From positions 3,720,001 through 3,784,000 of the forward strand of contig NZ_CP173029.1 in the NCBI RefSeq assembly GCF_044772865.1: 64,000 nt of DNA, in the 5' to 3' direction. A program made the position numbers and the translations under genes. The DNA is from Algirhabdus cladophorae. GTDB taxonomy: Bacteria; Pseudomonadota; Alphaproteobacteria; Rhodobacterales; Rhodobacteraceae. Shown here in pieces: positions 16,374-25,811 of this stretch; positions within the stretch are counted from its first letter, which is position 1, and every line of letters begins with the position of its first letter. The notes beneath the pieces were generated by a model. That model saw only the letters and a program-made list of their open reading frames with translations. It did no database searches and had not been told where the DNA came from.

Positions 16374-16682
16374 CTAAAGAAAATCGTCGCGCCTTGGGGT
16401 AAAGCAGTCAACCAGCTCGCCTGCCTCAAGGCAGACGCATCCATGTACGGCTTGTGATGGGATCACGAAACTGTCTCCGGGACCGACGTTGGTTTCGGTG
16501 CCGTCTACGGAAAACCGGAACCGCCCTGTTTTGACAAATGTCGATTGAACATGGGGGTGGTTGTGCAGTTTGCCTTCTGCGCCTTTGTTGAACTTAAACG
16601 ATACCAGCATCAGGTCGGGGTGATCTGCCAAGACTTGGCGTGTTACACCGGGATCGGTATCAATAATTGGAAAGTCAGACAT
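16374..16682 (-). CDS. kdgF: KdgF-like cupin, unsaturated uronate to linear ketouronate
   Basis: 102 residues from MSDFPIID at 16682 (AGAGGC upstream); the longer frame to 16778 has no reason to be used. It is a single-domain cupin with metal ligands in LHNHPHVQ (His40, His42, His44/Gln46) and His80 in PSQAVHG, plus the C-terminal VCLEAGELVDCFTPRRDDF that closely resembles the end of KdgF. KdgF speeds the opening of unsaturated galacturonate or 4-deoxy-uronate released by pectin and alginate lyases. It is convergent with the SDR gene, three bases apart, so it is transcribed separately, but its role fits the alginate pathway exactly. Confidence 0.85.
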   Translation of the reverse strand: MSDFPIIDTDPGVTRQVLADHPDLMLVSFKFNKGAEGKLHNHPHVQSTFVKTGRFRFSVDGTETNVGPGDSFVIPSQAVHGCVCLEAGELVDCFTPRRDDFL

Positions 16683-16799
16683 TGCAGCGACGCCTCTTTG
16701 GTTGGCTTTGTTCGCGATCAGATTACGCCTTCCCCTAACCAAGGACCAGTTTAATATTTCCAAACGGGTGCGAGGCAAAGCGACTTAAGGATCAGACCT

Positions 16800-18635
16800 A
16801 TGCGACTGTTTGAGTATTTTGAAAACCTGATTGATCCCTACACCGCTTATGATGCGGAAGATGTCCCACCGAACAAGATCCTTCCGTTTCTTGTGATGAT
16901 GCTGCGCCCGTTCCGCAAGGCGCTGGCGCTGAATACAGTGACGTCGTGTATGGCTGCCTTGGCCGAAGTTGCGTTGATCTATTATCTGGGGCGTTTGATC
17001 GACTTGATGACGGGGACGACACCGGCAGAGTTCTGGCGCTCCCATTGGATCGAACTGGTGCTGGTTTTTGTGTTTATCTTGCTGTTTCGGCCGCTGCTTC
17101 AAACACTTGATACAGCTTTGATCAAGAACGCGATCCAACCCAATGTAGCGGGCCTTGGGCGATGGCGGTCTTACCGGCATGTGCTGCGCCAACCGGTAGG
17201 GTGGTTTGAGGCAGACTTTGCCGGTCGTATTGCTAACCGTGTGATCCAGATGCCGGCTGCAATGGGTGATCTAATTTTTCAGGTGATGAACACGCTGACC
17301 TTTACAGTGGCCTATATGGTTGGGGCAGGGATCCTTCTGGCCAGTGCCGATCCTATGCTGCTGATACCATTGGCCTTTTGGTTGATCCTGTATGGGATTT
17401 TGTTGGTTTGGTCGTTGCGGCGGATCCGACCAGCGGCCCGGGCCAGTTCGGCGGCGCGCAGCAAAACACTGGGATTTGTTGTCGATAGCTTTTCCAACAT
17501 TCAATCGGTCAAACTGTTTTCGCACACGAAACGTGAGACCGAGTACGCGGTCGATATCCTTGAAAACCATCGAAAAACTTACATGGCGGAAAACCGGGTT
17601 GTCACTGCAATGGATGCGGGTTTGGTAACGCTAAACGGGGTCTTGATCGTCGCCGTCGTCGGCTGGGCCTTGATGATGTGGACCTACGATGTAGCGTCGG
17701 TTGGGGTCGTGGCATCTGCCGGTGCGCTGGCGCTGCGCATCAATGCAATGACGGGATGGATTTTGGGGGCGTTGTCCTCGTTCTTTCGGGCGTTGGGCGT
17801 CGTTTCTGAGGGGATGGAAACCGTGGCCCAACCGATCCACATGCAAGACAGCACGACAGCGTCAGTGCTGCCTGCGGCCCGGGGTCGTGTGCAAGCCGAT
17901 GGATTGGTCCACCATTACGGGCGCGGCAAAGGTGGGTTGGACAAGGTCAGTTTTGACATCGCACCCGGGGAAAAAGTGGGCCTTGTCGGGCGTTCGGGCG
18001 CAGGTAAGTCGACATTGGTCAAGTCGGTATTACGCTTGTTTGATCCTGAAAGCGGTCAGATCCAGATCGATGGCCAAGACATCAAGGCAGTGACCCAAGA
18101 AAGTCTGCGCGCCCAGATTGGGATGGTGCAGCAAGAAACATCACTTTTGCATCGATCCATTGCTGAAAACATTCTATACGGCCGCCCCGACGCGACCCAA
18201 GCAGAGGTGGAAAAGGCGGCGGAGCAGGCGCAGGCGCATGGGTTTATCTTGGATCTGGAAGACAGTTTTGGGAACAAAGGCTACGCCTCGCAAGTTGGCG
18301 AGCGCGGTGTCAAACTGTCAGGTGGGCAGCGCCAACGCATCGCCTTGGCGCGGGTCATTCTAAAGGATGCGCCTATTCTGATCCTAGACGAGGCCACCAG
18401 TGCCCTCGACAGTGAGGTAGAAGCGCAGGTTCAGGGAACTCTCTACGATATGATGCAGGGCAAAACCGTGATCGCCATCGCGCATCGCCTTTCGACCATT
18501 GCGCAGATGGACCGCATCCTTGTGTTGGATGCTGGCCAGATTGTCGAGGAAGGCAGCCACGCAGAGTTACTGGCCCTAGACGGGCTTTACGCGGGCTTTT
18601 GGCATCGGCAGTCCGGCGGGTTTATCGCCACGTGA
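16800..18635 (+). CDS. ABC exporter, fused membrane and ATPase domains
   Basis: 611 residues. The N-terminal half has about six membrane segments (a transporter type-1 region to about 330); the C-terminal half has Walker A GLVGRSGAGKSTLV, signature KLSGGQRQRIALARV, Walker B ILILDEATSALD and H-loop IAIAHRLSTI. It is a homodimeric MsbA/LmrA-type half-transporter. Substrate is not evident; lipid, peptide or drug are all possible. It has its own promoter space (117 bases after the divergent kdgF) and ends six bases from a convergent gene. It is unlikely to be the RTX exporter, since no C39 or HlyB-type N-terminal domain or membrane fusion partner is present. Confidence 0.88.
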   Translation: MRLFEYFENLIDPYTAYDAEDVPPNKILPFLVMMLRPFRKALALNTVTSCMAALAEVALIYYLGRLIDLMTGTTPAEFWRSHWIELVLVFVFILLFRPLLQTLDTALIKNAIQPNVAGLGRWRSYRHVLRQPVGWFEADFAGRIANRVIQMPAAMGDLIFQVMNTLTFTVAYMVGAGILLASADPMLLIPLAFWLILYGILLVWSLRRIRPAARASSAARSKTLGFVVDSFSNIQSVKLFSHTKRETEYAVDILENHRKTYMAENRVVTAMDAGLVTLNGVLIVAVVGWALMMWTYDVASVGVVASAGALALRINAMTGWILGALSSFFRALGVVSEGMETVAQPIHMQDSTTASVLPAARGRVQADGLVHHYGRGKGGLDKVSFDIAPGEKVGLVGRSGAGKSTLVKSVLRLFDPESGQIQIDGQDIKAVTQESLRAQIGMVQQETSLLHRSIAENILYGRPDATQAEVEKAAEQAQAHGFILDLEDSFGNKGYASQVGERGVKLSGGQRQRIALARVILKDAPILILDEATSALDSEVEAQVQGTLYDMMQGKTVIAIAHRLSTIAQMDRILVLDAGQIVEEGSHAELLALDGLYAGFWHRQSGGFIAT

Positions 18636-18641
18636 TCTGCT

Positions 18642-19346
18642 TCAGACCATCCGAATGACATCGCTGTCGATTGATAACATATAGCCGCGCCGTGCGATGT
18701 TTTTGACCAGTAGTTCGCTGACCATCTGATTGCCCAATGCATCGCGCAGGCGTTTGATCCGTGTGGCACCGGCAGCCTCTTCGCAATCGGCGGCACTGCG
18801 CCCGGATATCACGCCTTCCAATTCCGCACCGGATAGAACGTCGCCGTCCATGCGGGCCTCGGCCAGAACCGACAGGGTTTCAATCGCGGCCTCGGTCAGT
18901 TTGAATTCGAGGTTGTTGAGGTAGACCGTGTTTTCCTCGCGGCTGATCAAAAGTGAATTGACCTCCATCCCGGCGCGTTCAATCTGGGCCATGCGTCGGT
19001 TAAGGTTCACCAACATGATCAAGAACACCAACGCCGAACAAAGCAGGGCTGCGGCAAACACCAACAACACAAAAATCACCATCCGGTACGAGGCCAAAGT
19101 GTCGGAAAAGGCTGTGCCAGATCCTGCCAGAATTTCCAGCAGCTTAATCTCGGCCCCTGAGGTCAGGTTGTCATTTTCAACAAAAAGCCGTTCTACACGG
19201 GCGTTGAACGCATTGGCATCCGGCAGGCTGAAGAACAGGACAACAGCGGCCAACAGCAATATTCCAACGACTGCGATCAATCCTATGACAACGACACGGT
19301 TGCCGGATTTGCGGGCTTCAATAGCGGAGGTAGTTGTCACCGGCAT
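18642..19346 (-). CDS. Membrane-anchored winged-helix DNA-binding protein
   Basis: 234 residues, CAGGAAA just before the ATG. Two membrane helices (about 17-41 and 88-113) flank a short loop of about 45 residues; a cytoplasmic part follows, ending in a region (about 140-226) that reads like an OmpR/PhoB winged helix: NNLEFKLTEAAIETLSVLAE, then RIKRLRDALG and IARRGYML, the standard recognition helix and wing. This is an inverted ToxR/CadC layout, with DNA-binding domain at the C-terminus. It overlaps the upstream small secreted protein by 29 bases, so the two are coupled; the loop may sense that protein. Target genes unknown; the adjacent exporter or RTX gene are candidates. Confidence 0.75.
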   Translation of the reverse strand: MPVTTTSAIEARKSGNRVVVIGLIAVVGILLLAAVVLFFSLPDANAFNARVERLFVENDNLTSGAEIKLLEILAGSGTAFSDTLASYRMVIFVLLVFAAALLCSALVFLIMLVNLNRRMAQIERAGMEVNSLLISREENTVYLNNLEFKLTEAAIETLSVLAEARMDGDVLSGAELEGVISGRSAADCEEAAGATRIKRLRDALGNQMVSELLVKNIARRGYMLSIDSDVIRMV

Positions 19347-19602
19347 TTTCCTGTTTTTGTGTCGTGGGCGCGCGTGGGCTGACGGACAATATATTAAGAA
19401 GGGACCAACCGTTCTTGCTCAGGCGGTTTTGGGTTCGGGTTTTGGCGGCAGCGGGGCTGGGGCAACTGCCCTGCAATTCCAAAATGCCATAGTGCAAGCG
19501 CAGGGGATCGTCTTGCTTGGCTTTGTATTCAACAAAACAGGCCGCATGGGCCGGGACTGACAGGACGATTGCGAGCGTCGCAGAGAGAAGGATATGTTTC
19601 AT
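19318..19602 (-). CDS. Small secreted protein of unknown function
   Basis: 94 residues with a signal peptide (MKHILLSATLAIVLSVPAHA) and GAGG before the ATG. The mature protein is about 74 residues, with cysteines in ACFVEY and GSCPSP that could form one disulfide. Its last 29 bases overlap the gene for the membrane-anchored winged-helix protein in another frame. I recall similar small proteins in other Rhodobacteraceae but no function. The tight overlap suggests that it is made with the membrane regulator and might be a periplasmic partner of its loop. Confidence 0.7.
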   Translation of the reverse strand: MKHILLSATLAIVLSVPAHAACFVEYKAKQDDPLRLHYGILELQGSCPSPAAAKTRTQNRLSKNGWSLLNILSVSPRAPTTQKQENAGDNYLRY

Positions 19603-19671
19603 GCCTCAACCCTGCGCTTTCACTGTCGGTTATTCAATATCAGCCTCGCGTGGCAGCGCTGTTATCAAAGA

Positions 19672-20751
19672 TCAAAGGATAAAGTCGCTGGCCTCAAATG
19701 TGCCGTCAAAATTGAAAACCTTGATTTCAAAATCAGCCGTACCATCGCCATCTACGTCGCCTTGGATCAAATGAGGGGCATTTCCGTCTTGATCCTCGAC
19801 CCGAAGGCGGCGTGCCTGCGTGCCATTAAAATCCTCGTCCCCGATGAAAACAAAGGCAACATTGGCGGCATTTTTCACATTGGCGTCGATGCCGGACAGG
19901 TCGATCAGGTCTTTGCCTTGCTCAAATCCTTTGATCTTGTCTGTATCACCACTGTTGACCAGTTCGCTTTGGGTATCAAAGATGAATGTGTCGCGCCCAA
20001 GGCCGCCGATGAACAGGTCAGAGCCTTTGCTGTTAAACAGCCTGTCACTGCCATTCCCGCCTGATAGGACGTCATCCCCGTTGTTGCCGTCCAGCTTGTC
20101 ACTGCCTTTGCCACCAAAGAGCTTGTCCGCCCCCTTACCGCCAAAGATCAGATCAGCGCCAGCGCCCCCATCAAGGGTGTCTTTGCCCGTGCCGCCATAG
20201 AGTTTGTCGCGACCGTCACCGGAAAACAGTTTGTCATTGCCCCCTTTGGCATAGATCACATCGTCACCGGTCATGTTGAACGGCACGTCACCATCGGCAA
20301 AAAAGTTAGTGTTATCTGCATCTGCGGCGCTGTCATTAAGGGTATATTCCCAATCGAAGCCTAAAAAGAAGTCTTCCATTGCAGTGTCATCGTCGCCGGT
20401 GCGGTCTGCCAGAATAGCAGGGGCGATATCGGCAAAGTCCGTGTCAAATCCTGTGGCGGAAAAGAACTCAAAAGTTCCGGCACCTGTAATGGTAAATCCT
20501 AAATCCAATCCGTCGATTGTGCCGCTGGTCAGTTGCAAAACATCGTCAATCACAGCGAAGGTAAAATCACTGCCAGAGAGCGTTGCAAAAATAGACCCTT
20601 CGGCAATGCTAATGGACAAGCCAAAGCTGGTCGCCGTTTGGTCATATACGGAGCCATCTACAATCACGGCCTCTGCTAGCGCCATTGCGATGATCGGATC
20701 TGCTTCCAATTCAGTGGAAAAATCTGGGTCGAACGTGACGGAGACGGTCAT
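19672..20751 (-). CDS. RTX calcium-binding protein, likely type I secreted
   Basis: 359 residues, no N-terminal signal peptide. Residues 1-160 form an acidic beta-rich domain that I cannot assign. About nine or ten RTX nonapeptides (GGxGxDxLx) run from about 161 to 258, then a serralysin-type C-terminal region (259-359) including DVDGDGTADFE (332-342), a second possible calcium loop, and a hydrophobic end DFIL typical of type I secretion signals. No HlyB/HlyD/TolC genes are nearby, so the exporter must be elsewhere. AAAGGTG lies 8 bases before the ATG. It could be a surface or extracellular adhesin or enzyme. Confidence 0.85.
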   Translation of the reverse strand: MTVSVTFDPDFSTELEADPIIAMALAEAVIVDGSVYDQTATSFGLSISIAEGSIFATLSGSDFTFAVIDDVLQLTSGTIDGLDLGFTITGAGTFEFFSATGFDTDFADIAPAILADRTGDDDTAMEDFFLGFDWEYTLNDSAADADNTNFFADGDVPFNMTGDDVIYAKGGNDKLFSGDGRDKLYGGTGKDTLDGGAGADLIFGGKGADKLFGGKGSDKLDGNNGDDVLSGGNGSDRLFNSKGSDLFIGGLGRDTFIFDTQSELVNSGDTDKIKGFEQGKDLIDLSGIDANVKNAANVAFVFIGDEDFNGTQARRLRVEDQDGNAPHLIQGDVDGDGTADFEIKVFNFDGTFEASDFIL

Positions 20752-20822
20752 TTTTAAACACCTTTACGCAAGAAACATTTATTGAAATCCATACCGATGG
20801 TTAACAGCCACGGGAAAATCCC

Positions 20823-20864
20823 GCAATAACAGGATGCTATTGAATAACATCCGCCTGTTATTGC
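20823..20864. repeat. Inverted repeat between divergent RTX and small-protein genes
   Basis: GCAATAACAGG (20823-20833) pairs exactly with CCTGTTATTGC (20854-20864), with ATG/CAT inside the arms as a possible extension across a 3-base bulge. It sits 71 bases from the RTX start and 76 from the opposite gene, where an operator would be expected; there is no T-tract, so it is not a typical terminator. Confidence 0.55.
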
Positions 20865-20940
20865 TTGCGGTACCAAGACACCGCCACCTTTGGGTCATCG
20901 ACGCTGCTTCATGGCGTTCCACTGACCGAAAGGACACCAA

Positions 20941-21402
20941 ATGTTTAAATTTTTCACCGCCCCCGTTTTGGCCCTCTCCATTGCTGTGACTGGTATGACC
21001 ACTGCCCCTGTACAGGCCGACAATGGCGAAATGGCGCGGATTATCGCAGGCTTTACAGCGCTGGCCATCATTGGTGCTGCCATCCACGACAGCCAAAACA
21101 AAAGCTCAAAAACGAAAAAGAAATATGTGCACAAACCGCAAGTGCACCATCAGACACGCCCTATTCCAAAAAAACACATCACGTCGTCGCGCAAGGTCGT
21201 GCCTTCGTCCTGCCTGCGCAATCTGAAGACTAAAAATGGTGTTCGTCGTGGATTTGGTCAGGGGTGTTTGCAGCGCAACTACAAGTATTCGTCTTCGCTA
21301 CCGCATTTTTGCAAAACCACTGTGCGCAGCAAAGGCAAATTGCGGACGATCTTTTCTGCCCAATGTTTGCGTAACCAAGGCTACCGGATGAGCCGTCTGT
21401 AA
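20941..21402 (+). CDS. Small basic secreted protein of unknown function
   Basis: 153 residues, AAAGGA eight bases before the ATG. A signal peptide (MFKFFTAPVLALSIAV...VQA) is followed by a hydrophobic stretch (ARIIAGFTALAIIGAAI) that could be a membrane segment, a strongly basic Lys/Gln/His-rich linker and a C-terminal half with four cysteines (SSCLRN, QGCLQRN, HFCKTT, AQCLRN). The SCLRN and QCLRN segments look like an internal repeat. The protein is probably held in the inner membrane facing the periplasm. It ends before a strong terminator. Family not recognised. Confidence 0.68.
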   Translation: MFKFFTAPVLALSIAVTGMTTAPVQADNGEMARIIAGFTALAIIGAAIHDSQNKSSKTKKKYVHKPQVHHQTRPIPKKHITSSRKVVPSSCLRNLKTKNGVRRGFGQGCLQRNYKYSSSLPHFCKTTVRSKGKLRTIFSAQCLRNQGYRMSRL

Positions 21403-21453
21403 CACTTTGATTTCCATTTAGGTCCGTTGGGGAATGTGTGGTTCCCTAACGTG

Positions 21454-21495
21454 CGCCCTCGCATCTTTTGACATGGTAAGATGCGGGGGCGTTTT
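21454..21495 (+). terminator. Strong rho-independent terminator
   Basis: A 14-bp stem (CGCCCTCGCATCTT / AAGATGCGGGGGCG, one G-U pair) with a loop of about 10 bases is followed by TTTT. It ends the 153-residue secreted protein gene and lies 39 bases before rnhB. Confidence 0.85.
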
Positions 21496-21533
21496 ATGTT
21501 TGTGTTTTGGGGGGATGTTTGTTTTTTGACCCT

Positions 21534-22170
21534 ATGACCCAAGGCCCCGATTACAGTCTAGAACAAGCCCTGTGTGAAAAGGGGTTTTCCCGAATTGTTG
21601 GGGTGGATGAGGTTGGCCGGGGTCCATGGGCTGGCCCTGTGACAGCAGCAGCGGTTTGGTTGGATCCGCTACATATTCCCACAGGTCTGGATGACAGCAA
21701 AAAACTGAGTGCCACGAAACGGCTAGCGGCCTTGGATGGGATACACGCCTTTGGGGATGTCAGTCTGGGACATGCTAGTGTCGAAGAGATTGATAGCCTC
21801 AATATCCTGCGTGCCTCTCATTTAGCGATGGAACGCGCAATTGCCGGGCTTTTGGTGCCGCCTGATGCGGCTTTGATCGATGGGAACATGGTGCCCAAGG
21901 GATTGCATGGCCTCAAAACCCAAACCGTGATCAAGGGCGATGGCAAATCAGTCTCGATCGCGGCGGCTTCAATTGTGGCCAAAATATGTCGCGACGCCCT
22001 GATGGTGGCACTGGCGCAACAGCATCCCGGCTACGGTTGGGACACCAACGCAGGCTATGGCACAAAAGCGCATCAGCTGGGGCTGCAAAATCTTGGCGTT
22101 ACCCCACACCATAGACGTTCGTTCAAACCTATACACAATATCTTGTATCAAGAAAAAAACCTAAGTGATT

Positions 22171-22172
<2 letters not shown>
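21534..22172 (+). CDS. rnhB: Ribonuclease HII
   Basis: 212 residues from the ATG at 21534; an in-frame TTG 9 codons earlier falls too near the terminator. The type 2 RNase H core is clear: IVGVDEVGRGPWAGPV carries the first Asp/Glu pair, ALIDGN a further acidic residue, KGDGKSVSIAAASIVAK the conserved Ser-rich helix, and YGTKAHQ the closing motif. It removes ribonucleotides embedded in DNA and helps with primer removal. Its stop codon is directly followed by the ccrM leader, and the first GANTC of that leader overlaps the stop. Confidence 0.95.
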
Positions 22173-23367
<1,195 letters not shown>

Positions 23368-23430
23368 CACGCTAAACACACACACACTTATACCGCCGGT
23401 GCCTGTGGCTACGTCACAGCACTAACTTAA

Positions 23431-23465
23431 CCCCGCCGTTCCCAAGACCGGCGGGGCTTTTTTTG
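23431..23465 (+). terminator. Rho-independent terminator after ccrM
   Basis: CCCCGCCG / CGGCGGGG stem with a 10-base loop, followed by a run of seven or eight T. It separates ccrM from the convergent alkB. Confidence 0.9.
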
Positions 23466-23473
23466 GTCTGGCC

Positions 23474-24607
23474 TCAGCGCGGCAGTGGATTGCTGGCGCG
23501 TGTGTAAGGCTTCCAGTCGGTGATCTCAGGGTAGTACATGTCGCGCCATTTACGCACACGGCGGTTCATGACGCTGCGCCACCACGGTGGCACCATGGCA
23601 ATGACACCCATCACTGGATAGCCATAGGGCAATTGCGGTGCGTCTGCTTCGGTATAGGTTTGCAGCAACGGAAAGCGCCGGTCAGGTTTATAGTGGTGAT
23701 CGGAGTGACGCTGCAGATTGATCAGCAGCCAATTTGACGCCTTATGCGAGGCATTCCACGAGTGGCGCGGCAGCACATGCTCATACTTCCCGCCGCCCAG
23801 ATGTTTGCGGGTCAGGCCATAGTGTTCGATGTAATTGACCAGTTCGAGGTGCCAGATGGCGATGAAGGCTTGGGTCAAAAACAAAAACAGGCCTGTCCAT
23901 CCAGCAACCAGACAGGCCAGCACGACAAAGCCCAATTGCATCGCCCAGTATTTGAAAAACGGATTGCTCAGGTCGGTCCAAGGTTTGTCTTTTCGCGCTA
24001 GCATCGCTTTTTCAGCGTGAAATGCGGACCAGAAACACTGGCGCAAAACGCGTGGGAAAAAGCGAAAGAAGCCTTCATTATAGCGGGCGGTCACGGGATC
24101 CTTGGGTGTGGCCACATAGCGATGATGCACCAGCAGATGCTCGGATCTGAAATGGGAATAGAGGACCATCGCCAGTAGGATGTCCGCCATCGTGCGTTCG
24201 ATTTTGGGCTTTTGGTGCATCAGTTCGTGGCTGTAATTGATCCCGATGGTCCCTGTGATCACGCCCAGACCGGCAAACAAGGCCCATTGTTCGAACAGGC
24301 TAAGATGATTGGTCTGCGTTGCGTAGATCAGCAAACCAAAGATGAGGGCAAACTGAACGGGCGCCCAAATCAGTGTAATCAACCGATACCAATAAAGCTG
24401 CGCGTCTGGGGTTTGCGGATCTTCGTTTTCGAAGTTCAGACCGGCAAAGTGGTCGATCATTGCAAACAGATACCAAGTGCTGGCGGGCACCAGTAGTAAA
24501 AACCATCCCCCTTGGGTCGCGGCGATCAACGCCAGCGGCACAAGCGCGAGGGACAGCCAAAACGGCAGCGCGCGTTGGAATTTCGCAATGGGGGCAAGAG
24601 ATGTCAT
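23474..24607 (-). CDS. alkB: Alkane 1-monooxygenase (AlkB, membrane di-iron)
   Basis: 377 residues, CGGAG before the ATG. Membrane-bound fatty acid hydroxylase fold with about six helices and the His clusters of AlkB: HELMH (127-131), EHLLVHH (156-162), NYIEHYGL and LQRHSDHHYKP. The HYG motif inside NYIEHYGL is specific to alkane hydroxylases as opposed to fatty acid desaturases. It would oxidise medium-chain n-alkanes to 1-alkanols in the inner membrane. No rubredoxin or rubredoxin reductase lies nearby, so electrons must come from proteins encoded elsewhere. It is transcribed alone, 62 bases from mutY. Confidence 0.9.
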   Translation of the reverse strand: MTSLAPIAKFQRALPFWLSLALVPLALIAATQGGWFLLLVPASTWYLFAMIDHFAGLNFENEDPQTPDAQLYWYRLITLIWAPVQFALIFGLLIYATQTNHLSLFEQWALFAGLGVITGTIGINYSHELMHQKPKIERTMADILLAMVLYSHFRSEHLLVHHRYVATPKDPVTARYNEGFFRFFPRVLRQCFWSAFHAEKAMLARKDKPWTDLSNPFFKYWAMQLGFVVLACLVAGWTGLFLFLTQAFIAIWHLELVNYIEHYGLTRKHLGGGKYEHVLPRHSWNASHKASNWLLINLQRHSDHHYKPDRRFPLLQTYTEADAPQLPYGYPVMGVIAMVPPWWRSVMNRRVRKWRDMYYPEITDWKPYTRASNPLPR

Positions 24608-24669
24608 TCGTTACTCCGGAACGTGGTGTTTGACAGGACTATAGCCGCAGCTGTTAAAAATTCTCAAAT

Positions 24670-25719
24670 CTAACCCTGCGTCGGTTTCGCCAGATCCCAG
24701 ACCTTGCGCATGACGGTTGGTAGTGATTTCGGCATAAATTGATGTTTACCTACAAAATTACCAGTTTCTGGTGTTGTATTTTGATCCACTGTGGCGCACA
24801 GGACTTTTAGACGCAGATGGAAATGGGTGAAGGTATGGCGCGCTTCTTCGCCTATTTCCGTCCAATCAGCTGTGACTGGTGGGGCGGGCTCTGGGGCATC
24901 GTTCCAGTCGGAACATGGCCATCCCAACATCCCGCCCAAAAGGCCTTTGTCGGGGCGGGTTTCTAGCAAAATTGCTCCGTCCTCGCGGCGCACCACATAG
25001 GCGTATCCCAGCCGCGTTGGTTTGGGTGTCTTTGGCGTCTTTTTTGGCAGTTCGGTATGGGTGCCCGCAGCCCATCCGGCGCACTGGGCCCGCCATGGGC
25101 ATAGCCCACAAACGGGATTGCGCGGGGTGCAGATTGTAGCGCCCAGATCCATGATGGCCTGCGCATAGTCGCCGGGCCGTTGTGGGGGCGTCAGATCCTC
25201 TGCTTTGGCAGTGATTTCAGGCTTGGATGCGGGCAAAGGCGTGTGGATGTCATAAAGCCGCGAAACCACTCGTTCCACATTGCCGTCAACCACAGTCGAT
25301 TGTGCATCAAAAGCAATCGCTGAAATGGCCGAGGCAGTATAGGGTCCAATGCCCGGCAGTTTGATCAATGCCTCGTAGGTTTGCGGAAAAACACCGTCAT
25401 GTTCGGATGCAATGACACGTGCACATTTCAACAGGTTTCGGGCGCGGGCGTAATAACCCAGTCCTGCCCATGCGGACATCACGTCAGCGTCCAGCGCTTC
25501 GGCCAGATCGGTGACCTTGGGCCAGCGCGATGTGAACGCGATGAAATAGCTTTTGACTGCGGCCACTGTGGTTTGCTGAAGCATCACTTCAGACAGCCAA
25601 ATGCGGTAGGGATCTGGCTGCACGCCTTGCCGTCGCTCCGCTGGGCCGACCCGCCAAGGCATCTCACGCGCGCTTTTGTCGTACCAAGCCAAGAGGCTTT
25701 TGCTCATCTCTTCACGCAT
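24670..25719 (-). CDS. mutY: Adenine DNA glycosylase MutY
   Basis: 349 residues. The HhH-GPD core has the catalytic Glu in IWLSEVMLQQT (Glu44), the helix-hairpin-helix LPGIGPYTASA, catalytic Asp in VVDGNVERV, and the 4Fe-4S ligands CTPRNPVCGLCPWRAQC (C-x6-C-x2-C-x5-C). A C-terminal NUDIX-like domain (ILLETRPDKGLLGGMLGWP) reads the 8-oxoG strand. The enzyme removes A mispaired with 8-oxoguanine. An in-frame ATG four codons in is possible but poorly spaced. It is divergent from dciA. Confidence 0.95.
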   Translation of the reverse strand: MREEMSKSLLAWYDKSAREMPWRVGPAERRQGVQPDPYRIWLSEVMLQQTTVAAVKSYFIAFTSRWPKVTDLAEALDADVMSAWAGLGYYARARNLLKCARVIASEHDGVFPQTYEALIKLPGIGPYTASAISAIAFDAQSTVVDGNVERVVSRLYDIHTPLPASKPEITAKAEDLTPPQRPGDYAQAIMDLGATICTPRNPVCGLCPWRAQCAGWAAGTHTELPKKTPKTPKPTRLGYAYVVRREDGAILLETRPDKGLLGGMLGWPCSDWNDAPEPAPPVTADWTEIGEEARHTFTHFHLRLKVLCATVDQNTTPETGNFVGKHQFMPKSLPTVMRKVWDLAKPTQG

Positions 25720-25811
25720 GTGTTACGGCCTGTGACATTGTTTACTTTGTTTTTTGTGGTGCTGCGGTCCCTATCGGGTAAAATAGCAGCGAAGCGAAGA
25801 AAGTCAGCCCT

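Noticed and set aside
16800..18635. ABC exporter as the RTX type I secretion exporter
   Set aside because: No C39-like domain, no membrane fusion gene beside it and opposite orientation to the RTX gene.
19672..20751. The tandem GGxGxD-coding stretch in this gene as a DNA repeat or CRISPR-like array
   Set aside because: The repeats are protein-level RTX nonapeptides with varying bases; no spacers.
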